A stretch of 64,000 bases of DNA from Caulobacter sp. RHG1 (lineage in GTDB: Bacteria > Pseudomonadota > Alphaproteobacteria > Caulobacterales > Caulobacteraceae), in assembly GCF_013181195.1 (NCBI RefSeq), contig NZ_SMZP01000006.1:62001-126000 (forward strand). The letters are read 5' to 3'. Shown piece after piece: positions 1 to 11,140 of this stretch. The stretch's first letter is position 1; every line of letters begins with the position of its first letter. The notes beneath the pieces are model-generated. The model searched no databases, was not told where the DNA came from, and saw only the letters and a program-made list of their open reading frames with translations. The translations under genes were made by a program, and so were the position numbers.

Positions 1-74
1 GCCTCGGCCGCCGAGGCCGCCTGCGCCATCGCCAAAGCGCCAAACGCGCAGGCGGTCAGCAGATGAAGTCGCAT
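1..74 (-). CDS. Exported protein, N-terminal fragment (runs off the left edge)
   Basis: Only the first 24 codons are inside the window, read leftwards from the ATG at 72-74. They give a classic Sec signal peptide: Met-Arg, a hydrophobic core (LHLLTACAFGALAMA), then an Ala-rich cleavage region of ASA-AEA type. A GGGGGA ribosome binding site lies about 5 bases before the ATG. The mature protein is outside the window, so its function cannot be named; the protein is periplasmic or further out. Confidence 0.6.
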   Translation of the reverse strand, partial: MRLHLLTACAFGALAMAQAASAAE

Positions 75-145
75 GAAGTCCCCCGAAGATCCGTACTGGG
101 GGACGCCGCTACTTCAGCTAAAATTGCGAGTCAATCTCATTCGCG

Positions 146-1297
146 CTAAGGCTTGGCCAAGCGTAGGATCAGCAGGCCCAAAAGGGCCGAAGCCAGGGAG
201 CCGGCCAGAACCCCGATCTTGGTCGCGTCGATCAGGGCGGGGTCGGCGAAGGCCAGGCCGCCGATGAACAGGCTCATGGTGAAGCCGACGCCGCACAGCA
301 CCGCCACGCCAAACAGCTGGGCCGTCGAAGCGTTGCGGGGCGGCTGCGCCAGGCCCAGCTTAATCAGGCCGAAGGCGACGCCGAACACGCCGGCCGGCTT
401 GCCTAGGAACAGGCCCAGGGCCACGCCCAACGGCACCGGGGCGAGGAGGCTCGCCAGGCCGACGCCGGCGAACGACAGGCCGGCATTGGCGAAGCCAAAC
501 AGCGGCGTGATCCCGAAGGCCACGGGCTTGTGCAGGGCGTGTTCCAGCCGGTGGAGCGGCGAGTGGTCGCCCTCGCGCAGCGGGATGGTCAGGGCCAGGG
601 CGACGCCGGCCAGGGTGGCGTGGATCCCCGACTTCAGAACGAGCAGCCACAGCACTGCGCCCAGCAGCAGGTAGGGCCACAGGGCCAGCACCTTCAGCCG
701 GTTCAAGGCGACCAGGGCCAGCAGCACCACGCCCGCCCCGGCCACGGCCAGGGTGTTCAGCTGCTCTGTGTAGAACAGCGCGATGATCACGATGGCCGCC
801 AGGTCGTCCATGATGGCGATGGCGGTCAGGAAGACCTTCAGCGAGCTCGGGACGCGCGGCCCCAGCAACGCCAGGACGCCCAGGGCGAAGGCGATGTCGG
901 TGGCCGAAGGGATGGCCCAGCCGGCGACGCTGTCCGGATGCTTGGCGTTGAAGGCCAGGTAGATCAGCGCCGGCAGCGCCACGCCGCCCAGGGCCGCCGC
1001 GCCGGGCAGCAGCACGTCCGCGGGCCGCGACAGCTGACCGTCCAGGACCTCGCGCTTGATCTCCAGTCCAACCAACAGGAAGAACAGCGCCATCAGCCCG
1101 TCATTGATCGCGTGCTGTACGCTGATCCCGGCGACGCCAGCGTGCAGGGCCGCGAAATAGGCCGGGGCCAGGGGCGAATTGGCGACGAGCAGGGCCAGGC
1201 TTGCTGCGACCATCAGCACATAGCCGCCGGCCGCCTCGTTTTTCAGGAACGCATCGAGGGCGAGGCGGGCGCGGGAACTAAGCTTGGGCGGAACCAT
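146..1297 (-). CDS. nhaA: Na+/H+ antiporter NhaA
   Basis: Electrogenic inner-membrane antiporter that expels Na+ in exchange for H+, used in pH and sodium homeostasis. The 383-aa length is normal for the family. Hydrophobic segments span the whole protein, and the paired acidic residues of the transport site are seen in the AIMDDLAAI segment. Early NhaA signatures such as [12 protein letters not shown] and [17 protein letters not shown] are also present. The start codon overlaps the last 20 bases of the upstream MFS gene, so the two are probably translated from one mRNA. Confidence 0.95.
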   Translation of the reverse strand: MVPPKLSSRARLALDAFLKNEAAGGYVLMVAASLALLVANSPLAPAYFAALHAGVAGISVQHAINDGLMALFFLLVGLEIKREVLDGQLSRPADVLLPGAAALGGVALPALIYLAFNAKHPDSVAGWAIPSATDIAFALGVLALLGPRVPSSLKVFLTAIAIMDDLAAIVIIALFYTEQLNTLAVAGAGVVLLALVALNRLKVLALWPYLLLGAVLWLLVLKSGIHATLAGVALALTIPLREGDHSPLHRLEHALHKPVAFGITPLFGFANAGLSFAGVGLASLLAPVPLGVALGLFLGKPAGVFGVAFGLIKLGLAQPPRNASTAQLFGVAVLCGVGFTMSLFIGGLAFADPALIDATKIGVLAGSLASALLGLLILRLAKP

Positions 1298-2585
1298 CCC
1301 TGAGGTTTACCAGCAAGCGGTTGGCAAGGGCGAGGCCAACCAGTCCCAGACCGCAGGCGACATAGGCGCCGATGGCCAGGAACTGGCCCCAGGCGATGTT
1401 CAGATTGGCGAACGACTTCACCAGCAGCAGCGAGATGCTGCCGACATAGCCGAACGAGTCGGCCACATAGATCAGGAAGCCCGCCGTCCCGACCTTGCCG
1501 GTCGCGGCGATCATCCGGTCGAACAGCATGGCGTTGAACGGCGTGTAGCCCATGTAGAGCCCGGCGCCCGCCAGGATCATCCACCAGACCGGCGGCAGCA
1601 CGCCCAGCTGGAACGCCAAGGTCGCGGCGCCCAGCAGCACGAAGCCCAAAGCCACGCAGCCGAGGTTGAAGGCCACGGCCCGACCGTTGTCCTTGACTCC
1701 CATCAGGGCGGCCAGGCCGACCAGCACGATCGCCGCCACCGGCAGCTCCGACAGGGTGAAGATCGAGGCCGTGCTCTTGAAGCCCAGCTCGGCCCAGATC
1801 TCCGCCGAGAAGTTGTCGCGGAAGTCGCGCAGGGCGGTGAGGATCATATAAACCGCGATCAGCAGGATCAGGGCCGGGGCGTGGGCGGCGAACAGCGCCT
1901 TGCGGTCCTGGGCGTTCATCGGGGCGCGGCGAACCCGCTCGGCCTCGTCGGCGGCGTTCGGCGGCGGCAACTGGGCCAGGGCCAGCACGGCCACCAGCAT
2001 CAGCGGCGCGAAGATCAGGCCCGAGATCGCCGGCATCCAGCGCTCGTCCACGTTCGACAGCAGCAGCATCTTGCCGACCGACTTGGCCACGCCCGACGAC
2101 AGGATGAAGCTGGCGCACAGCATCGCCCCCAGCACCTCGGTCAGGCGACGGCCTTCCAGGAAGCCGAACACCAGGCCCCAGATCATCCCCAGGCACAGGC
2201 CGTTCAGATACAGCGCCAGCGGCCCTGCTGCGGCCGGGACCAGGCCGAACAGCAGCAGGGACAGCTCCGCGCCCATGATCAGCGCCAGGATCGCGATCGC
2301 CCGACGGCCAGCCTGCATTTCCGAGATCACCTTGACCCCGATGAACTTGGCCGTGGCGTAGCCGGCGACCTGGGCGATGACGAGGGCGATCTTGAAGTCG
2401 AAGGCGAACGGCCAGCCGGCGGCCTGAGCATAGGCTGCGGCCGTGAACGGCTTGCGATAGCCGAACATGGCGAAATAGACCGCGAACGACGACAGCCCGC
2501 CATACAGCGCGAACAGCCAGGGCGGAGCGGTGGTCAAAAAGCGGGTGACCGGGCTTCCAAGCCTGTTATTGGCTGCATCGCCCAT
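1278..2585 (-). CDS. MFS-type membrane protein, DUF5690 family
   Basis: Integral membrane protein of 435 aa with about 12 hydrophobic segments. The N-terminal stretch ([23 protein letters not shown]) fits the DUF5690 branch of the major facilitator superfamily, whose substrate is not known. The start was placed at the ATG at 2583-2585 (MGDAANNR); an ORF extension to 2621 adds 12 polar residues without a better ribosome binding site. Its 3' end overlaps nhaA, suggesting co-transcription. A link to ion homeostasis is only inferred from that coupling. Confidence 0.8.
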   Translation of the reverse strand: MGDAANNRLGSPVTRFLTTAPPWLFALYGGLSSFAVYFAMFGYRKPFTAAAYAQAAGWPFAFDFKIALVIAQVAGYATAKFIGVKVISEMQAGRRAIAILALIMGAELSLLLFGLVPAAAGPLALYLNGLCLGMIWGLVFGFLEGRRLTEVLGAMLCASFILSSGVAKSVGKMLLLSNVDERWMPAISGLIFAPLMLVAVLALAQLPPPNAADEAERVRRAPMNAQDRKALFAAHAPALILLIAVYMILTALRDFRDNFSAEIWAELGFKSTASIFTLSELPVAAIVLVGLAALMGVKDNGRAVAFNLGCVALGFVLLGAATLAFQLGVLPPVWWMILAGAGLYMGYTPFNAMLFDRMIAATGKVGTAGFLIYVADSFGYVGSISLLLVKSFANLNIAWGQFLAIGAYVACGLGLVGLALANRLLVNLRDGSAQA

Positions 2586-2681
2586 CCCATCCCCCTTGTC
2601 CGCCCATCTGATAGCTAGCAAGGTTTGAGGGGAGGGGAAAAGGAGGAACGGCTTGCGGCCTGACGATCGCTGCGGGTGTGG

Positions 2682-4535
2682 CTACTGAGACTGGCCGCCG
2701 GCTGCATTCGCCGGCGGGGCGACCCAAATTCTTTGAGCCACGCCCAAGAGGGCCAGGCCACGTGTCATGATCGCCTCCTCGTCCCATCTCGCATAGGCGT
2801 GAAGGTCGCGGTTGAGGATGAGGGCCGATTGAGCCTGGAGCGCGGGCATCTTCACCGAAAACGCGCCGTTGGACACCGTCGAGTTCAGGGCCTGAGTCAG
2901 CAGCGTCAGATTGCCCATAAGGTGAATCTTGGACTCTCGATTCATCTCGTTGGCCATCAGCTCGATATCGATGTCGTCTTCCGCGATGCCGGGCGTGGGT
3001 TCGAGGCCCCAATGCTGTCGCCACTTCTGAGGTAATATATGTTCTAGGGTGAGATCTGACTTGATCTCCACAACCTCGCTCGCCGTGGAGCGTCGACTCG
3101 TTTCGACGGCTTCCAGAACGTATCGAAGCCGTGACTGTCGCGCTGGCTTGTACTGGGCGCGCCCTTGCCAGGCGTTTCGAAGTTCCTCGTCTCCAGGCCA
3201 GCGAGAAATGTCACTGCTGCTTGCGGCGAGCAGCTTGGCCAGGTGTTCAATCTTGTCGTCCTGCCCGGTTCTTAGCTTTGCAACCGCGTCGATAAAGAAC
3301 CGATTGTAGTTGTTGGTGGCCAGGCCGCACAGGTCGCGCCGGACGACAAAAGATTCCAGCAACACAAGCGCCGCATCCAGGCGATTTTCCAATTTCGCTT
3401 CCGTCGCTAGGTAAAGGACGAGCGGCATCGTCGTTGTTACGTCGAAGGCCTTCGCGAAGCGCCCGAAACGACCAAGTGGGTCAGTCTTGTCCTGTTCGAC
3501 TATCCGACGATGCACAGCGGCCGTCGCAGCGATGTCCTGCAGTTCAGATTCTATGTTGATGTAAGGTTGCTGGCCGATGGTCCAGATCCGATAGGCTTCG
3601 AAGAGCGTTTCGGCCGACACGAGGTCCGCTTTCTTCATCTGAAGATGGTCGACAAGCATCCAGTCGAGCCTTGGGCGGGTCAGACGCCCGCGGGTTTCCC
3701 CTGTTCGCCAGAACCAGCGGTCGAGAGGAAGCCAGTAAGTCTCATAGAGACGGTCAGCTTTCAAAGACCCGTCTTCCTGACCCATCCCGACAGCGCGCTG
3801 GAAGATGAAGTTGCGCATAAGGTCGCCTGCGCTCAGATCGACGCCCCGGCTGTTCAGGGTTTCAAAGATCGTCTGCGGATCGTCGCCGCCTTCGAGTTCG
3901 ATCGACACGACCGCAAGGCCGTCCTTCAGCGCCTCGAATAGCTTTTCCATCTTAAAGGCGTCAAACGCGCCGGCGTGATGGACGCGTTCTCGCACCTTCT
4001 CAACGAAGTAGGCATGTGCGGCGATCGCCGGTTTTACGATCCCATCCTCGTCTTCCAGCACGACTCGGGCTGGTGCGCCTACGCCCGTCGGATCGACGAG
4101 TTTTGTGAACGCCGAACGGTCGACGAGCGAAGGCCAGAGCTTGAACTTCTCGATCTCCGGATCGGCCATTACGCCTTCGTTCAGCAGGTAGCTGAGAACC
4201 TCATCGCCGTAGGGCGAGCCGAACTCACTGGCGACAGTGCGCACCGCGCCCAGCAGGAGCTGGAAGGTCGTCAGGCGCTGCTGCCCGTCGATGACCTCGT
4301 AGGCCTGGACCTCTTTGCCGAATGTCTTGATCTGGGAGATCACCATCGCGCCCATGAAGTGCGGCGCATGTGTCCCGCCGCCGGCTTCAAGTCGATCCGC
4401 GGATCGCGCCAGATCCGCCCACAAGAGTTCTAACTGAGGCGTCACATTCCAGGCGTACTGCCGCTGATACAGGGGAATGAGATAGCGTCGTTTGCCGTCG
4501 AACAGGTTGATGATGGTGCGCGTAAAGGGCTTCAC
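2682..4535 (-). CDS. DUF262-DUF1524 (GmrSD-like) protein, putative type IV restriction/defence factor
   Basis: A 617-aa protein with two recognisable parts. The N-terminal DUF262 domain (about residues 1-250) contains the IDGQQRLTT motif, a DGQQR-type NTPase signature also found in GmrS and DndB-like proteins. The C-terminal DUF1524 domain (about 480-600) has LTLEHILPQKW and a later GNLTLL-N pattern, an HNH-like nuclease core (HxxP...N). This is the layout of single-chain GmrSD enzymes that cut modified phage DNA, and of SspE-type proteins. No companion methylase or phosphorothioation gene lies nearby. Base composition looks less GC-rich than the neighbours, consistent with transfer. Activity and target are inferred. 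Confidence 0.8.
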   Translation of the reverse strand: MKPFTRTIINLFDGKRRYLIPLYQRQYAWNVTPQLELLWADLARSADRLEAGGGTHAPHFMGAMVISQIKTFGKEVQAYEVIDGQQRLTTFQLLLGAVRTVASEFGSPYGDEVLSYLLNEGVMADPEIEKFKLWPSLVDRSAFTKLVDPTGVGAPARVVLEDEDGIVKPAIAAHAYFVEKVRERVHHAGAFDAFKMEKLFEALKDGLAVVSIELEGGDDPQTIFETLNSRGVDLSAGDLMRNFIFQRAVGMGQEDGSLKADRLYETYWLPLDRWFWRTGETRGRLTRPRLDWMLVDHLQMKKADLVSAETLFEAYRIWTIGQQPYINIESELQDIAATAAVHRRIVEQDKTDPLGRFGRFAKAFDVTTTMPLVLYLATEAKLENRLDAALVLLESFVVRRDLCGLATNNYNRFFIDAVAKLRTGQDDKIEHLAKLLAASSSDISRWPGDEELRNAWQGRAQYKPARQSRLRYVLEAVETSRRSTASEVVEIKSDLTLEHILPQKWRQHWGLEPTPGIAEDDIDIELMANEMNRESKIHLMGNLTLLTQALNSTVSNGAFSVKMPALQAQSALILNRDLHAYARWDEEAIMTRGLALLGVAQRIWVAPPANAAGGQSQ

Positions 4536-4612
4536 GAACAGCTCCTGGTTGCTGATCTCACATCAGCCGAGCTGTCTCTCGAAGGTCAAGCTTGGGGTTG
4601 CCGCAAACAAAA

Positions 4613-4638
4613 ACGCCCCCGGCTTTCGCAGGGGGCGT
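4613..4638 (-). terminator. Rho-independent terminator after cdnL
   Basis: An inverted repeat with 8-bp arms (ACGCCCCC / GGGGGCGT) around a 10-base loop. On the minus strand it is followed by a T-run (TTTTTGTTT), as expected downstream of the leftward cdnL gene. Confidence 0.8.
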
Positions 4639-4665
4639 CTTCGTTCTCGTAACCGGAAAGTCCGC

Positions 4666-5169
4666 TTAGGCGGCCTTGACCAGCGACTTGGTCAGGATGC
4701 CGATGGCGGCTTCGCGGTCGATGCGCTCGATGGCGGCGACTTCGCGGGCCATGCGGTCCAGGGCCGATTCATACAGCTGGCGTTCCGAATAGGACTGTTC
4801 CGGCTGGTTCTCGGCGCGGTGCAGGTCGCGGACCACCTCGGCGATCGAGATCAGGTCGCCCGAGTTGATCTTGGCTTCGTATTCCTGGGCGCGACGCGAC
4901 CACATGGTGCGCTTCACGCGGGCGCGGCCCTTCAGGGTGGTCAGGGCCTGGCTGACCGTGCCGCCTTCCGCCAGCGGGCGCAGGCCGGCCGTCTTGGCCT
5001 TTTTGGTCGGGACGCGCAGGGTCATCTTCTCGTGGTCGAAGGTGATGACGTAGACTTCGAGCGACATGCCGGCCACTTCCTGGGTCTCGACCGCCTGGAT
5101 CGTGCCCACGCCATGGGCAGGATAAACGACGTGATCGTCGACCGAGAATTCCAGACCAGTCTTGCTCAT
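4666..5169 (-). CDS. cdnL: CarD/CdnL family RNA polymerase-binding regulator
   Basis: CdnL binds the RNA polymerase beta subunit and stabilises open complexes at sigma-70 promoters such as those for rRNA; in Caulobacter it supports growth and metabolism. The N-terminal RNAP-interaction domain is clear (FSVDDHVVYPAHGVGTIQAV, about residues 6-25), followed by the helical C-terminal domain with a conserved MWSRRAQEYE tryptophan region. The start was set at MSKTGLEF (ATG at 5167-5169); an ORF extension to 5223 has no CarD homology. The encoded protein is 167 aa, normal for the family. It ends in Ala-Ala, a ClpXP-type end reported to matter for CdnL turnover in Caulobacter. Confidence 0.93.
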   Translation of the reverse strand: MSKTGLEFSVDDHVVYPAHGVGTIQAVETQEVAGMSLEVYVITFDHEKMTLRVPTKKAKTAGLRPLAEGGTVSQALTTLKGRARVKRTMWSRRAQEYEAKINSGDLISIAEVVRDLHRAENQPEQSYSERQLYESALDRMAREVAAIERIDREAAIGILTKSLVKAA

Positions 5170-5278
5170 GTTCGTCCTCATCAATGCGGGCCCGCGGGGC
5201 CCGAACGTCGTGTGCTGTTCCAAATCAAAAGGAGACGAGTTCCCGCGCCGCGAAATACTGGATGCGGGGGCTAGCCTG

Positions 5279-5461
5279 TCAGGATTTGGAATAGACCTTT
5301 AAGACACCTTCGCCTTCAATCGGGCGAGCCGGTTCAATGGCTTCACGAAACGGCTTCTTCGACACGACGGACCAATCGCGATTGACCGCAACTGTCACGT
5401 CGGCGGAGACAATAGCATAAAATTCAGCCCGATGAAAGGGTTGCGTCCCGGCATGCAGCAT
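5279..5461 (-). CDS. Small hypothetical protein (60 aa)
   Basis: A 60-codon ORF between fdxA and cdnL, in the same direction as both. The product is mixed charged/hydrophobic with no domain I recognise, no signal peptide and no membrane segment. Its ribosome binding site is weak (GCGGTGCG just before the ATG). It fills an otherwise empty 310-base space, but that space must also hold the cdnL promoter. It may be a real small gene or chance. Confidence 0.35.
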   Translation of the reverse strand: MLHAGTQPFHRAEFYAIVSADVTVAVNRDWSVVSKKPFREAIEPARPIEGEGVLKVYSKS

Positions 5462-5531
5462 CGCACCGCCAAGCTTTCGCGGCCGGGCGGTGGTTCAACC
5501 TTGAGAAATCAAGCTTGGGACGCGACTGGGA

Positions 5532-5873
5532 TCAGGAACCCTTGCCGGGCTTTTCGCTGAAATACTTTTCGAACTTGCCGGTCTCGCGCTCGAAATCCTC
5601 GCGGTCCGCCGGCGGCACGCCCTTGACCGTGATGTTGGGCCAGACCTTGGCGTAGTCGGAATTGATCCGCAGCCACTTGCCGTCGGCCTCGTCCTCGGTG
5701 TCCGGCTTGATGGCGTCGATCGGGCATTCCGGCTCGCACACGCCGCAGTCGATGCATTCGTCGGGATTGATGACGAGGAAGTTCTCGCCCTCGTAGAAGC
5801 AATCGACCGGGCACACCTCCACGCAGTCCATGAACTTGCAGCGGACGCAGGCGTCGGTGACGATGTAGGTCAT
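5532..5873 (-). CDS. fdxA: Ferredoxin FdxA, 7Fe-8S type
   Basis: A 113-aa cytoplasmic electron carrier. Two cysteine clusters are visible: an N-terminal 3Fe-4S/4Fe-4S set ([18 protein letters not shown]) and a 4Fe-4S set ([12 protein letters not shown]). The C-terminal extension of about 50 residues ([20 protein letters not shown]) is typical of alphaproteobacterial FdxA. It is the usual neighbour of cdnL/carD and of S4/helicase genes in Caulobacterales. Start is at the ATG at 5871-5873. The 255 bases to the next gene hold its promoter region; nothing more specific could be read there. Confidence 0.95.
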   Translation of the reverse strand: MTYIVTDACVRCKFMDCVEVCPVDCFYEGENFLVINPDECIDCGVCEPECPIDAIKPDTEDEADGKWLRINSDYAKVWPNITVKGVPPADREDFERETGKFEKYFSEKPGKGS

Positions 5874-6128
5874 CGAAAACTCGGGAAGAAAGTCGCGGGA
5901 AGTTACGGCGCGCGCGTTTTCGAAGCCTGGGGGCCGCTTGTCAATGCGGCTCGCCTGCGTACGCGGCCAGGATTTCTACAGGCGTGGCTGCGGCGCATCC
6001 CTGCACCGAAGGAAACCTGTTCAAGAACGCGGTTCCATCGTCCGGCTGCAAACCATTTCTTATTGAACGAACGTGATTATGCCGGCTGGGGAAACGCCCA
6101 ATAAAAACAACGTCGGAAAGCCGACTAT

Positions 6129-8225
6129 ATGAAGATTCACGCCTTGGCCGTCCAAACTGGATTCGAGGTCGACACCGAAACCCATGTCCAGGCGCGAACC
6201 CGCGCCCGGGCGCTGGGCGCGTTCGTCCGTGAGATCCCCTTCGCCACCGCCTTGCTGGATCGTGATCTGGCGCTGGTCGCCGTCAGTCCCGAATGGGCCG
6301 CGCAGGGCGTCGCCCCGCGCCTCGAGATCGAGGGCGACGCCGTCGCCGGCGGTCTGGTCGCGCCCGAGGATGTCGAGGCGCTGCGGGCCTGCGCGCAGGA
6401 CGGCCTGGCCTTCTCCCGCTACCTGCCGGTGCTGGATGAGCACGGCGTCCAGCGTGTCTGGCGCACCGAGTTCAGCGCCTGCCGCGATGCGGAATTCGAG
6501 GAGGGGCGGGCCTATGCGGTGATGGTCACCGCCCGCGACGTCACCGGCTATGCCGACAGCGTGCTGCGCGCCGAACGCGATCAGCAACGCCTTCGCATGG
6601 CGCTGGAGCTGGATGACCTGCTGGTCCGCGAATACGACCTGCGCACCAAAGAGGTCTATTTCTCCGGCACCGCGCCCGAACTGCAGAAGTGGTGCACGTT
6701 CCAGGACGATCCGCTGGAGGTCGCCCATCCCGATGATCGCCAGCGCTGTACGGACCTTGTGGCCACCCGCAAGGTCGGCGAGGCCCGGGTCTTCGAGTTC
6801 AAGCTCAATCGCGACGACGGGGTCGAGACCTGGGTCCGCTCAGTGGGCAAGGTGTTCGTCGGCGCAGACGGCAAGCCTGAAAAGCTGGTCAATCTCTTCA
6901 AGGACATCACCGACCGTCGACGTCACACCGAGGCGATCGAGACCCTGGCCTTCCGCGATCCGCTGACCGGCCTGCCCAACCGGGCGCTGTTCCAGCATCG
7001 CTTCCAGGAGGCGGTCACCGCGTCTGAAAGCCTGGGCGAGATGTTCGGCCTGATCATGATCGACGTCGATCACTTCAAGGACATCAACGACAGCCTGGGT
7101 CACGACGCCGGCGACGCCCTGCTCAAGCGCCTGGCAGGCATGCTGCAGCACGCCTTCCGGTCCAGCGACACCGTCGCGCGCCTCGGTGGCGACGAGTTCG
7201 CGGTGATCCTGCGCGGCCTGCACGGCGAGGCCGACATGACCCGGCCGATCGAGAAGCTGCAGGACCTGCTGCGCCGGCCCATCGAGCACGGGGGGCGCAG
7301 CTTCACCGCCAGCGCCAGCATCGGGGCGGCCCTGCACGGCGATCCCGACGCCGACCCGGCCCACATGATCAAGAACGCCGACATCGCGCTCTATCGGGCC
7401 AAGGAGGCCGGCCGTAACCGCAGCATCGTGTTCGAGCCGTCGATGCGATCCGAGGTCGAGCAGCGGCTGGAGCTGCTGCGCGACGTGCGCGCCGCCGTGG
7501 CCGAGAACGAGTTCACCCTGTTCTACCAGCCGGTCGTCGACATCCGAGAGCACAAGGTCGCCGGCTTCGAGGCGCTGATGCGCTGGGAGCATCCCGAGCA
7601 GGGAATCCTGACGCCGGCCCGCTTCATGGCCGCCTTCGAGGATCAGGACCTGTCCCTGAAGCTGGGCGACATGGCCTTCGAGACAGCCCTTCGGCAGATG
7701 CGCGAGTGGCTGGACCAGGGCGTCGATTTCGGCCGGGTGGCGGTCAATATCAGCTCGGCCCAGTTCCGCAGCGGCCGCCTGGCTCAGGAGATCCAGGAGC
7801 GCCTGGCTCGCTGGAACGTGCCCTGCGAGCGCCTGACCATCGAGGTCACCGAGAATGTCTATATGGGCTGGGGCTCGGACCTGGTCAGCGACACGGTCCG
7901 CCAGCTGCACGAAGCCGGGGTGATGATCGCCCTGGACGACTTCGGCACGGGCTATGCCAGCCTCGCCAACCTGCGCCAGTTCCCGATCGACCGCCTGAAG
8001 ATCGACAAGTCCTTCGTCCAGAACGACGAGGACGAGGCCATCGTGCGGGCGGTGATCACGCTCGGCACGTCCATGGGCATGAAGGTCGTGGCCGAAGGCG
8101 TCGAGGACGCCGAACAGCTGGCGGCCCTGTCGCGGTACGGGTGTGACCAGGTGCAAGGCTATCACTTCGGCCGGCCGATGCCGGCGGGGGAAGTGCCGGG
8201 GTTCTTGCGGGGGTTTGGCGGCTAG
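6129..8225 (+). CDS. PAS-GGDEF-EAL c-di-GMP turnover protein
   Basis: A 698-aa soluble signalling protein. Order: a weak PAS-like region (about 35-135), a second PAS with a PAC tail ending at FKDITDRRRH (about 150-265), a GGDEF diguanylate cyclase domain (about 270-430) and an EAL phosphodiesterase domain (about 440-690). Both active sites look intact: GGDEF at residues 353-357, with an RxxD inhibitory site (RSSD) exactly five residues before it; EAL at 481-483, plus the DDFGTGYAS loop and downstream Lys/Glu residues. Which activity dominates cannot be told from sequence. No transmembrane segment, so input is probably a cytoplasmic signal. Start is the ATG at 6129. Confidence 0.93.
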   Translation: MKIHALAVQTGFEVDTETHVQARTRARALGAFVREIPFATALLDRDLALVAVSPEWAAQGVAPRLEIEGDAVAGGLVAPEDVEALRACAQDGLAFSRYLPVLDEHGVQRVWRTEFSACRDAEFEEGRAYAVMVTARDVTGYADSVLRAERDQQRLRMALELDDLLVREYDLRTKEVYFSGTAPELQKWCTFQDDPLEVAHPDDRQRCTDLVATRKVGEARVFEFKLNRDDGVETWVRSVGKVFVGADGKPEKLVNLFKDITDRRRHTEAIETLAFRDPLTGLPNRALFQHRFQEAVTASESLGEMFGLIMIDVDHFKDINDSLGHDAGDALLKRLAGMLQHAFRSSDTVARLGGDEFAVILRGLHGEADMTRPIEKLQDLLRRPIEHGGRSFTASASIGAALHGDPDADPAHMIKNADIALYRAKEAGRNRSIVFEPSMRSEVEQRLELLRDVRAAVAENEFTLFYQPVVDIREHKVAGFEALMRWEHPEQGILTPARFMAAFEDQDLSLKLGDMAFETALRQMREWLDQGVDFGRVAVNISSAQFRSGRLAQEIQERLARWNVPCERLTIEVTENVYMGWGSDLVSDTVRQLHEAGVMIALDDFGTGYASLANLRQFPIDRLKIDKSFVQNDEDEAIVRAVITLGTSMGMKVVAEGVEDAEQLAALSRYGCDQVQGYHFGRPMPAGEVPGFLRGFGG

Positions 8226-8230
8226 CTCAG

Positions 8231-8271
8231 CACTGGCCCCCACCTGACCGCGAAGCGCGGAGGGGGCAAGT
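8231..8271. repeat. Intergenic hairpin repeat, family A, short form
   Basis: A compact palindromic element with ends CACTGGCCCCC and GGGGGCAAGT enclosing an ACCTGACCGCGAAGCGCGG core. It matches the two outer ends of longer elements at 29033-29149 and 41064-41170 but lacks their middle. It lies between the convergent c-di-GMP and S4 genes and could also help terminate transcription. Confidence 0.75.
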
Positions 8272-8273
8272 CG

Positions 8274-8557
8274 TCAGCCGTCGACCGCCTCGTACAGCCC
8301 CCGCGCCTCGATCGCCGGCCCTCGGCGCTCGCCGCAGTCCAGCACCCGCACGGCGATCAGCCGCCCCGCCAGGCCGAACACCAGAACATCCCCCGGCTTC
8401 ACGGTCCGCGAGGGCTTGTCGATCCGACTTTCCACGCCCGTGCGGGTGAGGCGGATCCGCCCCTCGTCGACGAACTTGGCCGCCAGCGAGCGGGTCTTGA
8501 AGAACCGCGCCCGCCACAGCCAGACGTCGGCGCGCACCGAATCCCCGTGCGTGTCAG

Positions 8558-8561
<4 letters not shown>
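8274..8561 (-). CDS. S4-domain RNA-binding protein (HslR-like)
   Basis: A 95-aa protein whose core is an S4 domain (RADVWLWRARFFKTRSLAA, then KFVDEGRIRLT), the fold used by HslR/Hsp15 and ribosomal protein S4 to bind structured RNA. Hsp15 rescues stalled 50S subunits carrying peptidyl-tRNA; a similar role is plausible but inferred. Its ATG overlaps the stop codon of the helicase gene by 4 bases (ATGA), so it is translationally coupled to a second RNA-handling protein. Confidence 0.88.
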
Positions 8562-11116
<2,555 letters not shown>

Positions 11117-11140
11117 GACCCGAAGGTGGGGCGGGAGCGG

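Noticed and set aside
6080..6125. EcfG-like promoter (GGAAAC-N15-CGTC) before the GGDEF-EAL gene
   Set aside because: Both boxes deviate from GGAAC and CGTT, and the spacing is off by one or two bases.
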